This document shows, piece after piece, positions 9,964 to 20,581 of a stretch of 64,000 bases of DNA. Below the pieces are notes generated by a model. It was not told the origin of the DNA and did no database searches. It saw nothing but the letters and a program-made list of their open reading frames with translations. Positions within the stretch are counted from its first letter, which is position 1; each line of letters starts with the position of its first letter. This DNA comes from Wurfbainia villosa (taxonomy: Eukaryota > Streptophyta > Magnoliopsida > Zingiberales > Zingiberaceae), in contig CM045990.1 in assembly GCA_025175895.1 (NCBI GenBank), positions 58,219,704 through 58,283,703 of the forward strand. Reading direction: 5' to 3'. A program made the position numbers and the translations under genes.

Positions 9964-11134
9964 GTCCCAAAGGTTTTATTGAACTCACATATAAGGACTA
10001 ATAAGTATTGGATTCCTCAGGATCAAGTTCATTATTTGAATAGACCATATTGGTTCAATGGTCCAGGGGGAGCTAACACTAAAATAGTATACCCACTTAC
10101 TTAGCAAAATCATTGAATAATTTACTTTAATTTTTAGAATGGCTAGATAAGAAAAATAGTTAGTCAACTCTTGACAACATAGTATCAGGACGCGGCGAGA
10201 TGATAGTACGTTAGGAAAACAAAGTCTCGTGTATTCAGGCTAGATAAGGCGTATCTAGCTTGGTGCACTTGACCGAGTGGAACTAGCTGAAGCTATCTCG
10301 CCGTATCCTAAACTAGTTAGACCAGGAAGTAACCCTAAGTGACTTAAGTGATATTTTCTTGAATTTGGCTTTGTCTAAGGAAGTGGTCGTTATTCCTATC
10401 AAAGAAGGCCCCTGTGCCTCGCCACGACCTGGAAGCCAGTTTCTCGAAAAGTTACTTAACGATCTAAAGGTTAAATCCGAATCTAACCCAAGGTTGACTA
10501 TCTTTAATCAATCTAAAATCATCTCACAAAACATATAAGGTGAACAAATTCTGAGACACATAGAATGGGTGAGATGTTAAGGATAATTGAAATATACTTA
10601 AAACAATCTTCAAAATACTACTTATTTTCTCAACTATTGTACTTAATGACTCTTTAGGCCAAAGTTTAGCGCCCCCTACATCTCTTATACTTCATATATT
10701 TGACTAAGGGGGAAAGAAAACTAACCCTAAGGGTTATATTATAAACCTTTAGATTATTGGTGCAGAGAGACACACCTCGAACCAATCTATCTAACTATTG
10801 CTAGACGCATGTTTGGACTCATAGTTGATTTATCTTGATGCATGCATATACCATATTGTCTTTAAACCCCTATTTTATATAACAAACTTCATTTTTACAT
10901 AACAAACGCCAACATTTGTTTTGATATATGGCAAAAGGGGCAGAAGAGCGAAAGTTAAGGGGGAGTAACACAAAATTTATTTAATTTTGAACTAAAGTAT
11001 CTCTTTCAAAACTCACCTAAGGTTAAGGGGGAGTTTTGGTTAAGGGGGAGTTTTTTTTAAAATGATATTCATCATTTACTATACATGTTTTATGCTTTAA
11101 TTTCCCTTAACTTTGTGTTGGTTTGCCATAGATC
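9964..11134 (+). other. Post-gag non-coding region of element C
   Basis: About 1.2 kb without a coding frame. The first part is the now untranslated Gag tail (homologous to O up to about 10100). Next come blocks shared with B and M (caggacgcggcgagatgata at 10187-10206; tttgtctaaggaagtggtcg around 10370). Then comes a stretch with several ttaagggggagt motifs (10958-11052) ahead of the true polypurine tract. Conservation without coding suggests a cis-acting RNA function. Confidence 0.75.
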
Positions 11135-11148
11135 AAAAAGGGGGAGAT
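11135..11148 (+). other. Polypurine tract of element C
   Basis: AAAAAGGGGGAGAT, immediately before the 3' LTR; this is where plus-strand DNA synthesis starts. Elements M and O have the same or nearly the same tract in the same place. Confidence 0.9.
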
Positions 11149-12214
11149 TGTTGGTGCAGGGGCACTAGATAATCGAACCTGTGTTTTGATTATGGCAAAG
11201 ACACAAAGTTAAGTTTACATCGTCATCTCACGAGCTATCGAGTGTACAGAAAAGTATTAAAGCTGGAGTTGAAGGCTAGTGACACCCGGAGGAAGCCGTG
11301 GTGGTCGGGCGACACTCGAGTGACTTCGGAAGGAGCCGAAGGAATCGAGTGGAAGGCCAGAAGCGAGAGCTACTATCGAGGTAAGATCGTGTGAGTGAGA
11401 GATTGTAAGGTCGTGTCCTCTTTACGGGGACGATCGTAGGCGGCGATTCGACTAAGACTTTCTGTGGAAGGTCTAGGTCGAGATCGGACGGTTAGAAATC
11501 ATCGTATTTATCATTTTCCGAGCTAACCTCTTATTGCAGGGAAGTGGCCAGTGGCGGTCATTCGGACATGGAGCCGATCGATGCCCATCATTTGACTGAT
11601 GGGAGGCATCAGTCGACTGATGGCGACGATTCAACTTTTTCGCTAGGTCAAACCGGATAACGTTTGACGCAGCCACTTCGCGATAAAATTTGGACAACTT
11701 CATGATCCGTTCCAAAAAAAGAGGAGACAAATTCAGAGGCCAAAATCTATAAAAGGAGGGGAGGATTCCACTCCAAACACATCAAGTTTATTCATCAAGT
11801 GCTCCTACAACGCCAATGCTCCAACACCGTCATAACGCCGACGCGACGACAACCTCAGATCTTCTTCGTCGGCAGCAACATCTAGTAATTTATTTTAATA
11901 TTGTATTCATTGTTTTTATTCGTAACGAGGTGAGGTAGGCTTGTTGCCTCATCCTCGTATTCCCGGATTTTGTGATCGTTGTCTCCTACCTCCAACGAGG
12001 AGGAGACGTTATAGTGCTTTGCCCTCCGTACGCGGTCTAGGACCGATAGGGCCTTGGAGTAGCAACCGCTGGGTTGTGAACCAAGTAAAATAAATGTGTC
12101 ATTTTATTTTCCGCTGTGCTTACTTATTTACTTGTGTCTCAACGAACGAATTCGACGAAAGATTTACCATCGCTATTCACCCCCCCCCCTCTAGCGACGC
12201 TTCTCGATCCAACA
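11149..12214 (+). repeat. 3' LTR of element C
   Basis: Begins TGTTGGTGCAGGGGCAC and ends TCGATCCAACA, nearly identical to the 5' LTR. It differs mainly in the CAGTCGACTG motif cluster around 11560-11630. It is followed by the target duplication tcatc. Confidence 0.93.
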
Positions 12215-12543
12215 TCATCTTCAGTACAAACTGTATTGCATATGAACTCTCCCCCATCTTCAAGCTAAAGAGAAGCTTTGAGACCTCAAACTTTTCGGAT
12301 CTCGACTGCTCATCGAAGAGTTCATGAAGATAGTAAATGATCGTGTAAGCATCCATATGCTCGTTCTTCTTTTGCATCTCATGAGTCATCATCACTAGCA
12401 TGATGCAACTAGCAAGCTCAGAATCAGTCGTATACTTTTGATGGGCCAACATTTGGTCCGGAGTTGCATCATGGTCAACACTGGTGGGAAGAGTCTCTTC
12501 AAGGACATAAGCAAGCTTCTCAGCCTTAAGAATGATTCTCAAT
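12215..12543 (-). pseudogene. gag: Element A gag, piece 2 (between insertions C and D)
   Basis: The minus strand encodes a UBN2-type copia Gag segment: LRIILKAEKLAYVLEETLP, then LASCIMLVMMTHEMQKKNE, MDAYTIIYYLHELFDEQSR and EVSKLLFSLKMGESS, ending at QFVLKMM, where element C enters. The frame is open across the piece. It joins piece 1 at the D insertion site and piece 3 at the C site. Confidence 0.85.
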
Positions 12544-13657
12544 TGTTGGTGCAGTAGACACCTAAGTCGAACCTGAGTTTTGATTATAGCAAACGATACA
12601 AAGTTAAGCTCATGTCATTATCTCACGAGCTGAATCGAGTGTGCAAAAAATTGCTATAGCTGGAGCTAAAGGCTAGCGACACCCGGAGGAAGCCGTGGTG
12701 GTCGAGCGACACTCGAGTGACTTCAGAGGGAGCCGAAGGAATCGAGTGGAAGGCCGGAAGCAAAAGTGACACAGTAAGTATCGAGGTAATCTCGTGTGTG
12801 TGCGAGTGTAAGTGAGGTCGTATCTTCTTTACAGGGATAGACTTAAGCGTAGATCCGACCCATAACATCCCATCGGTGGTCTAGGTCGAGATCGAATGGT
12901 CGGAGGCCATCAAAATAATATTTTTGTTTAGCTAACTTGTCATTTCAGCTAGCATCACGATCGCACTGAGGACTCGATTCGCTCAATCACCGATTGTCTA
13001 CGCCAAGATTCGACTGATGCTGCCATCAGTCGACTGATGGTCAAGGATCAGCCTCGAGGAGTCAAGCCTTATCATCATTTTTCAAGGAGCCTTGTGCCAA
13101 AACTCTATTGGGTTAAGTTCCTCTCGAAAAGGGGCTTAAAGGTTAGAAAAGGAGGGCCTCTTCTAGGGTTTTTCATCATCTCTAAGTGCTCAAAAACCTC
13201 TGCAACTCCGTGATTCTCCGACGACTCTACGACGAAGTGCTATCAACAACCCTAGCTTAGTTTCTACTCTTTAGTTGTTGATATTTTAATTTGTCGTCTC
13301 TTTAAATATTGCAATTCCTTTTATTAATCGAGGTTTTCTATCGTTACACTTTACATTAATAGAAGAGAGGGTTTATCTCTCTATCTTTTCTTTCGAAGGT
13401 TTTTTGTAATCGTCAAACTCCTACCTCCAACGAGGAGTGTTTTTAGTGAATTGCCCTCCGTGTGTGATCAAGGATCACTAGGGCCTTGGAGTAGTAGCCG
13501 AAGGCTACGAACCAAGTAAAAATATTTGTCTCATTTTATTTATTGCTTATCTTTCCGCTACAAATTAATTATCTACTCGAGTTTTAACGAACGAACAAAA
13601 AGAAAAGGTTTTATCGCTATTCACCCCCCCCCTCTAGCGATCCGCTTCGATCCAACA
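12544..13657 (+). repeat. Solo LTR D (family 1, 1114 bp)
   Basis: A lone LTR, TGTTGGTGCAGTAGACAC...CGATCCAACA, with no internal region. Flanking 5-mers are tcaat (12539-12543) and tcaag (13658-13662), a target duplication with one change. It most resembles solo LTR D2 at 19159, and the two form a sub-type distinct from C and O. Solo LTRs arise by recombination between the two LTRs of a full element. Confidence 0.88.
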
Positions 13658-13739
13658 TCAAGTTTCGAAGCTAGTCCAAGAAGTTAGACCCAATTAGTTT
13701 GTTCGATTCCAAAATTGAACGCAGATTAACAGACGACAT
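13658..13739 (-). pseudogene. gag: Element A gag, piece 1 (N-terminus)
   Basis: The minus-strand start MSSVNLRSILESNKLIG lies at 13739 and is followed by NFLD, a stop where relatives have Trp (NFLDWYRNLR in element I), then LRNL, where D enters. It is short but matches the N-terminal pattern of the Gag in elements F and I. It is part of one gag now spread over four intervals separated by B, C and D. Confidence 0.78.
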
Positions 13740-15143
13740 TATCAAATGATTAACCTAGAAATACAAAATCGAGAATGTGAGAGAGATGATTTGATATGTA
13801 AACAATTTACATATTAGGCTCCCACTCACTTTTTGAATTCAAGAGCCCTTACTTTGAATTCGAGAGATCGTAGTTTTCTCTCTAAGTTGGTTGATATCTA
13901 TTATAGTTAAGAACAACCTTGACGTTAGGCCAACAAGTCATTCTTAGCCATAGTGGTAGGTATCAAGTATACCGATTACATATCGCGTATATGTAACTAT
14001 CACATTATGCAATCAACTATTTGAATGTTCGCATAAACATTGGGTTGTTAACACATTAACAAGTATACATCAAATGTATATCACCCGACTTCACCTCTAT
14101 CCACATTGACCTTGGCATTAGGTCAACAAGCCAATGCTTCAAGTTAAAGCCAACCCGTTAATTATGAGATCGTATCTCTATGATTCGAACATATCTAATT
14201 TCAGGTCGAGCTTGACTTGAGCTAACAACTCAAACAAAGAATTAGACTATGGTTCTTACCATATTAACGGTAGGTGTAAGCTTTAAAATTTGTATAAGGA
14301 TTTTAGGTCGCATCCTCATGCATGTGTTCTACCTATATGACATTGCACACATGACATATATAATGACATGTCACAACACACGCATGGCAAAATGCATCTA
14401 ATTATGGCATATGATATGATATGATTATGTCATAGTTGTCATTATATTATTTTGGAATTAAAATATGTTTAGGAATTTGATTTCCATAAATCAACATTCA
14501 TTTGATTAAATTAGGAAACAATATTCAAATTTAATCTCATATTTTTATTTGGGAAATATATTAAAGATAAAATATACTTTAGAATCTAGATTTCATAAAT
14601 CATGATTCTTTAATTAAATAAGGATTTAAATTCGAATTCATATTATATTTTATCTAGGAAATATATTAGAAATAAAATATGATTTAGAATCTTGATTTCC
14701 ATAAATCATGATTCTCTAATTAAAAAAGAAATTAATTCCGAATTTAATTTCATTTTTTATTTGGTAAATATTTTTCAGAAATAAAATATGTTATATAATA
14801 TTGATTTCCATAAATCAAAATTCTATAATTAAATTAGAAAATAATTTTCAATTTAATCACATACTTTATTTAAGGAAATAAATACCTATCAAGAAAATTC
14901 AATTAATTAGGAATCATTTTCCATATTAATATTTATTGATAAAATATTTCCAGAAATATAATTTCCTAAATTATTTCTGAATTTTACAAATCTTGATTTT
15001 TTGCTAACATATTAGAAAACTTTCCAAAAATAGAAATTTTTCCAAAATAGGAAAATTTTCAAAATAATTTGATGACCAACTACGACTTTGTAAAACCTAT
15101 TTTATGAATATGTCGAAGCACGATCAGGCTCTGATACCACTAT
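13740..15143 (-). other. Leader of element A with AT-rich repeat units
   Basis: Untranslated region of about 1.4 kb between the 5' LTR and gag on the minus strand. It is related to 1-989. It contains about four degenerate units of 95-120 bases between 14455 and 14880, each with ataaaatat...gatttccataaatca. The primer site is at its right end. I see no coding frame. Confidence 0.7.
15127..15139 (-). other. Primer-binding site of element A
   Basis: The minus strand reads TGGTATCAGAGCC, a full match to the initiator Met-tRNA complement, four bases from the LTR edge. It sets the orientation of element A. Confidence 0.88.
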
Positions 15144-17202
15144 TGGGTTACGACCGACGCGTAGATGTATTTTTGTCATTTCACAAACGAATGCAATGGA
15201 AGAAAAACATGATAATTTCCTAAATTATTACTACACTCACACCCACCCATGCAGGATTACAACACGTGCGGACATATCTGCCAAATAAAATTTTACATAC
15301 AACAAGAATAAAATAAATTTTACTCTTTTTTTTTTTTGATTTACATCAGGTATCAGGTACGATTTCTCTTCCCTACTAATCCTGATGGCTGACCGGCCCC
15401 GCCCCAAGGCCTTCAACGAGAGTCCCCACCGGTCAACGAGGGGTATACCTTTCGGATGATGGCGAGCTAGAAGGGCATCAACCGTACGATGCTCGCGGAG
15501 CTTCGTCTCTACTCGTATCCACGCCGAATCTTCGGAGGGATGACTTTTCAAAGCCACGATTTCGCCCTTCTCTTAGCTACTAGATGAAGCAAGAAGGTCG
15601 GGTGATCGGAGAGCAATCACCAACTCATTTTGTGACATAAAAGTGTCCTCGAACAACCTTCGTAAGGTTGTCGATTCGTATCGGAATTAGCCACTGTTTT
15701 GAAGCTTCAATAAGTGACAATAACAGCCCTAAAACCTAAAGTGGTTGACCTCTAAAGAGGTGGATACAACCCTTGTTTTCTTGTTGACTGACGGAAAACC
15801 AAACCCTAATTCTCCTAGGTTCGGCTAGGTTGAAGAAGGGCCTTATAAACTTCTCTTCATTAGGTTTAGCCTTTATAATGGGTTATAGGTTAGTGGATCA
15901 AATCCCTAAGCTCATAACTATTAAGGCTTAATCTCATCCATTAAATTCTAATTGGGCTCTTAAAGCAAAAGAGGATCGTTTTAATTAAAACCAAATGAGT
16001 TTGATTTATAATTAAACCTTTTAAGGCCCAACCCGTCTTCTTAAGACGTGCTCCTTTCGCATTTCCGACTTGACAAAAATTTCCATATTTGCCATGTGTT
16101 TGGTCCAACCAAACTGGATCTCTCTCAATCTTGAGAATCCAATTCTCAAACTCGTTTTAAGTCCCTTCGAAGGATTAATAGTGTGTGTGACCTAATAGGT
16201 TCTCAGTTTATGTTGGTCGTCCATAATTAATCATTAATTATGGAACGATAATGAGTGACACCTAGTAGTACATCGTGATCCCCAATTAATTGGAAAGTCA
16301 ATGGTTGATCTCGGAACCATTTCCGAACCCTTCAACAGCTACAGTGAATCATGTCTTGTTCCTTTCACTCATCTTATACTCACTTGGTTCAGGACATGGT
16401 CTATGTGTCAGTCCCCACTAGGCTAACTACATCACACCTTACCCAAGTCTTACTTCCTCGTCTAGTGGATTATAATTAATTCGACATGTATCCAAGAGTA
16501 TTATACTATTGACATGCAATGCTTTGGCCAAAGACTTTGAGTAACAATCCTGACGAGTAGCTATAGGGTATACATCTCCTCGCAAGGAGTGGTGAATCCT
16601 TTGTTGGCTATTCAATCACCTTTGGGCACTTTGACTTATACCAAATCATCCCATACCCACACCTCCGTAGAGATGTATCGACTAAGATGTCAAAGTATAA
16701 GTCTCCATGACCAAGATGACTTGAATACCTCAAGTCAAAAGAAACTCGCACTCGAGCTACAGTAAGAGCTTCACTGACATATCTTATATGCATAGAACCA
16801 TGTGAAGTCTTACAGTAGATCACTCCAATGAACTAGTTACCATACCTAGCATCCACATTTAACTCTCGATATCTCAATGTCTCCAGCTAATGAGGAGCAG
16901 CTATTTGGATAAACCAAGGAGTATAACCCGTGCTAGTCTCCCAAAATCGATGATGTCCGAACTCACAATTCATTGACTAGGGATTATTTCAATACATTCA
17001 TAATTACACATGTAGAGATACTCACTACTTGTGATCCAATCACAAGTTCTCTCATGCTATGAATCGTATCATGGACATTCGGTGAATGAGTTTATGATCC
17101 AATCAAACACATAATATGTGCACTCAAATAGTGAAACTTTATTTATCAAATAAATAGTACAACCATAAGGCGATTGTCTTAGGACACCTATCAAATATAA
17201 CA
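15144..17202 (-). repeat. 5' LTR of element A (family 4, 2059 bp)
   Basis: On the plus strand it starts TGGGTTACGACC beside the primer site and ends ATATAACA; on the minus strand it therefore reads TGTTATAT...CCCA. It matches the LTR of A' over most of its length. The next five bases, cgatc, would be the target duplication; the partner lies outside the window. The sequence to the right belongs to element E, so A seems to have inserted in E. Confidence 0.82.
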
Positions 17203-17510
17203 CGATCACCCTTGACCGACTTGGATTAATCCATTCGTCAGATATCTAGTCAACCTTGACGTACTTGACTTCACGCTCATTTCTATAAGATTACGGATGT
17301 CTCATACCATCCCATAGTCATATTGTCATTCATACTCAACTCCAACTCGAGTCTCTATCAAGCTTAGTCAACCTTGACATGAGGTTGATTGCACCAATAA
17401 TCTCCCTCAAACTATCTTCTCCCTTTAATCATATTGTCAAACATCAAAACTCAACTCGAGTCTCACTCGAGCTTGGTAAACCTTGACATGAGGTCGATTG
17501 CCCCATTAAT
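17203..17510 (-). repeat. Element E, 3' LTR edge with duplicated LTR/polypurine junction
   Basis: On the minus strand a polypurine-like tract (complement of atctccccttttttgatg, about 17507-17524) leads into an LTR-like start (gggcaatcgacctcatgtc). A second, similar junction (complement of gattgcaccaataatctccctc) lies at about 17384-17405. The two copies of about 107 bases share ctcgagtctc and accttgacatgagg. This looks like a local duplication of the 3' end. The rest of the LTR is cut off by element A. Confidence 0.5.
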
Positions 17511-19158
17511 CTCCCCTTTTTTGATGTTTGACAATATCTTTAAGTTAGGCTAACCTATAAGCCCAACTTACCTCTTCTTATGCCAAAGCATAACGAAGGT
17601 TCCTAACTTAAAATTTTAGATTTTGAAATTATGGGAGTTTTAGTTAAGGGTATGGATTTATACGACATCTTATGCACTCAGCATCTTGAGCCTAATTTAA
17701 AGCCACTCATTTCTCCCCCTTTGACACACATCAAAAAGTCCTTCCAAAATTAACTCATTCTCTCCCTTTTTCTTCATCTTCCCCCTTTCATTATCCTTGG
17801 GGATAAAACTCTTATCACTAATCAGCCATCATACCTAGATGGTTAACCTCCCCCTAGTGGCTTGCTCTCCTTTGATCATTGCACCAACAATGTTTTTGGA
17901 GAGGTCCTAAGCCTATAGGAAGTCTAAACTTCAAATATGAGGTGAAAGTTCAACCATGAACTTTAACTTTTCTTAAAATTGGAGTATTATCCTAATTAAC
18001 TCTCCTATTTAATTTCACTGAAAATATCACTCTTTCAATGCTTTTCTAACCATATTATAGGATTATGAGTAGTTAACTAACCTAGGTTTGAAGCTTAATG
18101 GCTAAACCAACATTGCTTAGCTAAAAATAGTCTTATCAATCGAGTCATTTTAGTAACCAGTTAGTTGATACATCACTAGTCAATTGATTATAGAAGCAGT
18201 CGACTAGTTTCTGCATTTACAGAAATCAAATTTTTTAGGTGAGGTTCAAAAATACATAAGTAATTCTATGTCTTTTGAAAAATCATGAAACTTCATACAC
18301 ACATTACTTATGCCAAATACTATTGGGAAAAAATATTTTTCTATGAAAATAACTATTAGTTTCAAAAAATGATACAAAATTCAAAAACATTGAAACCTTC
18401 AATGTTTTAAGCAACTTTGTTTCAATATCATCAATGGTGATTCCTATCAAAAGATAAAGTTCACCAAGATTTTTCAAAATGATTTTAGAAGTATTTTCAA
18501 ATATTATTTTCAATCATGATCTATGAGCCAAGTGTACATGACTTTTACATTAGCTTTCCTCATGATTTCTCCCTATGAATTGATGAGTTTGAGTTCATTT
18601 TGATGCAACAACACCTTGAACTTAACTCATTTTCCTAACCTCTCACATGTGTCTAGAGTATTTCAATAGACACATATGTCATCCTATGATTTTGTGAGAT
18701 GTAATTGGTTTTTCCTTGAACTAAGGATCATGCTTAGCTATCTAGGCATTTTAATTTGACCTCCTTACCTAGGATGTCAAGTCACGTCAATTTTCCTTAA
18801 TTTCAATTTAATAACCAATGCATGAATAATTTAAAACCATTGCTAATGATGCATGATGTCATGGCATAACAAGGATAACTTTAATATTAACATGGCATGC
18901 CCTAAATAATCATGTGATATGACGTCATGACATGGTATGTCAATCAAAGCATGGCATTGTGTAAAAAATACAAAGGTATAAAAATACCTAAGCGATGAAT
19001 CTAATTACCATTGTCTACTAGAATTATACCAGATACTCAATTTGACATAATGACGTGTTGACTCCCTCGAGTGTGCCAAAATTCCCAACTTGGCATACTA
19101 TTGACTCTAACCTAGCTAAATGTGTCAATTGTGATCAATTTTTAAAACTTCTTATTTC
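17511..19158 (-). other. Element E, post-gag non-coding region
   Basis: About 1.65 kb of AT-rich sequence with no coding frame. It resembles in style the region between gag and polypurine tract in family 1, including a catcctatgattttgtgagatg stretch (18682-18705) that echoes the atctcacaaaacatataagg block of C and O. The minus orientation follows from the polypurine tract on its left and the Gag tail on its right. Confidence 0.5.
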
Positions 19159-20261
19159 TGTTGGTGCAGGGGCACCTAAGTCGAACCTATATTTTGATTA
19201 TGGCAAAAGACGCAAAGTCAAGGATATATCGTTATCTCATGAGCTGAATCGAGTGTGCAGAAAAGTGCTAAAGCTGGAGCTGAAGGCTAGCGACACCCGG
19301 AGGAAGCCGCAGTGGTCGGGTGACACTCGAGTGACTTCGGAGAGAGCCGAAAGAATCGAGTGGAAGGCCGGAAGCAAAAGCGACATGGTAAGTATCGAGG
19401 TAAGCTCGTGTGTGCGAGCGTAAGTGAGGTCGTATCCTCCTTATGGGGATGGTCTTAAGCGTAGATCTGACCAAAGACATCCCATCGATGGTCTAGATCG
19501 AGATCGGACGGTCGAAGGCCGTTGAAATAATGTTTTCTTTAAGCTAACTTTGCCTTGCAAAGAAGCATCACGATCGCCATTGAGGACTCGATCGCCAATC
19601 ACCGACCGCCGAGGTCAAGAATCGATCGATGTCGCCATCAATAATCGATGATGGCCATCAGTCGACTGATGGTCAATGATCAGCTTCGAGGAGTCAAGGC
19701 TTATCACCCAATTTCAAAAAGATTGATGCTCAATTGTGATTGGCTAGGGTTCCTCTCGAAAAGGGGCTCAAAGGCTATAAAAGGAGGTCCTAACCTAGGG
19801 ATTTCTCATGAATTCTAAGCTTCCAAGAGCCTCCGCAAAGCTACAACTCTCCGACAATGAAGTGCTTCTTCTCCGACGTCTAGGTTTAATTTTCTTTTAT
19901 TTTTTGTACGTCGGTATTAGATTTATATTCGTTTTTCATTTACTTTTTTGAAGCTCTTTTTCTATCATAACGAGGAGAGGGGGAGTGTCCCTCTACCTCA
20001 AGTTTTTGTTCTTGTATCGATTAACTCCTACCTCTAACGAGGAGGAGTTCGTTTAGTATTTTGCCCTCCGTGCGTGGTCAAGGACCACTAGGGCCTTGGA
20101 GTAGTAGCCGAAGGCTACGAACCAAGTAAAAAGAATTGTCTCTTTTATTTATTGTTTTTATTTCCGCTGCAAATTATCTATTCGACTTTCAAAGAACGAT
20201 TTCGTAAAAGTTTTGTTTCACTATTCACCCCCCCCCTCTAGCGAACCGCATCGATCCAACA
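19159..20261 (+). repeat. Solo LTR D2 (family 1, 1103 bp)
   Basis: TGTTGGTGCAGGGGCACC...TCGATCCAACA with a perfect 5-bp target duplication ATTTC on both sides (19154-19158 and 20262-20266). It contains a TATA box (19776-19782) and the palindrome CCATCAGTCGACTGATGG (around 19655). No internal region remains. It lies within element E. Confidence 0.93.
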
Positions 20262-20332
20262 ATTTCTACTAGCACATCCTAAAATATTTTAAGATCAAAG
20301 TTATAACTTCATTTTGAAAGTATCACTACATC

Positions 20333-20581
20333 TCAAAAATTCTCTAAAGTGTCATCTTTACTATAGTCAAGTAAACTACCTTTCCATTTTAGGTTGACAC
20401 CTCCTATACCCATGTAGTGTGATATGATCACACACCTAGGAACACAATACCTATTGAATCTCCTTGGGTCTTCAAGGTATTCACTAGGGATGACTTCTCT
20501 TGATACCTTCCTAATGACTCTCCTAGGCTTTTTGGAAGTCTTAGTTATTGTACTCTCTTCAAGGTTAACTCTAGGGATAGC
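20333..20581 (-). pseudogene. gag: Element E gag C-terminal remnant (left part)
   Basis: The minus strand is open for about 80 residues, including KKPRRVIRKVSREVIPSEYL and NRYCVPRCVIIS and ending DDTLENF at a stop (20333-20335). Tails of this kind, with a basic stretch then IPSEYL...N-R-Y-x-V-P, close the Gag of several plant copia lineages; in element O the equivalent place reads WVPKVLLNSHIRTNKVWIP. It continues across element F into 53064-53113. The family assignment is moderately sure. Confidence 0.6.

Larger units (their letters stand above)
7032..12214 (+). mobile_element. Element C: complete gag-only (non-autonomous) family-1 copia element
   Basis: A structurally complete element of 5183 bp. 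It has two LTRs of 1051 and 1066 bp, a perfect primer site, a leader, one gag frame, about 1.2 kb of non-coding sequence, a polypurine tract and a perfect 5-bp target duplication TCATC (7027-7031 and 12215-12219). It sits inside the gag of element A. Protease, integrase, RT and RNase H are all absent, so its movement must have depended on enzymes from a related element. The two LTRs are very alike, pointing to a fairly recent insertion. Element O (40357-45397) is a sister copy. Confidence 0.93.
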
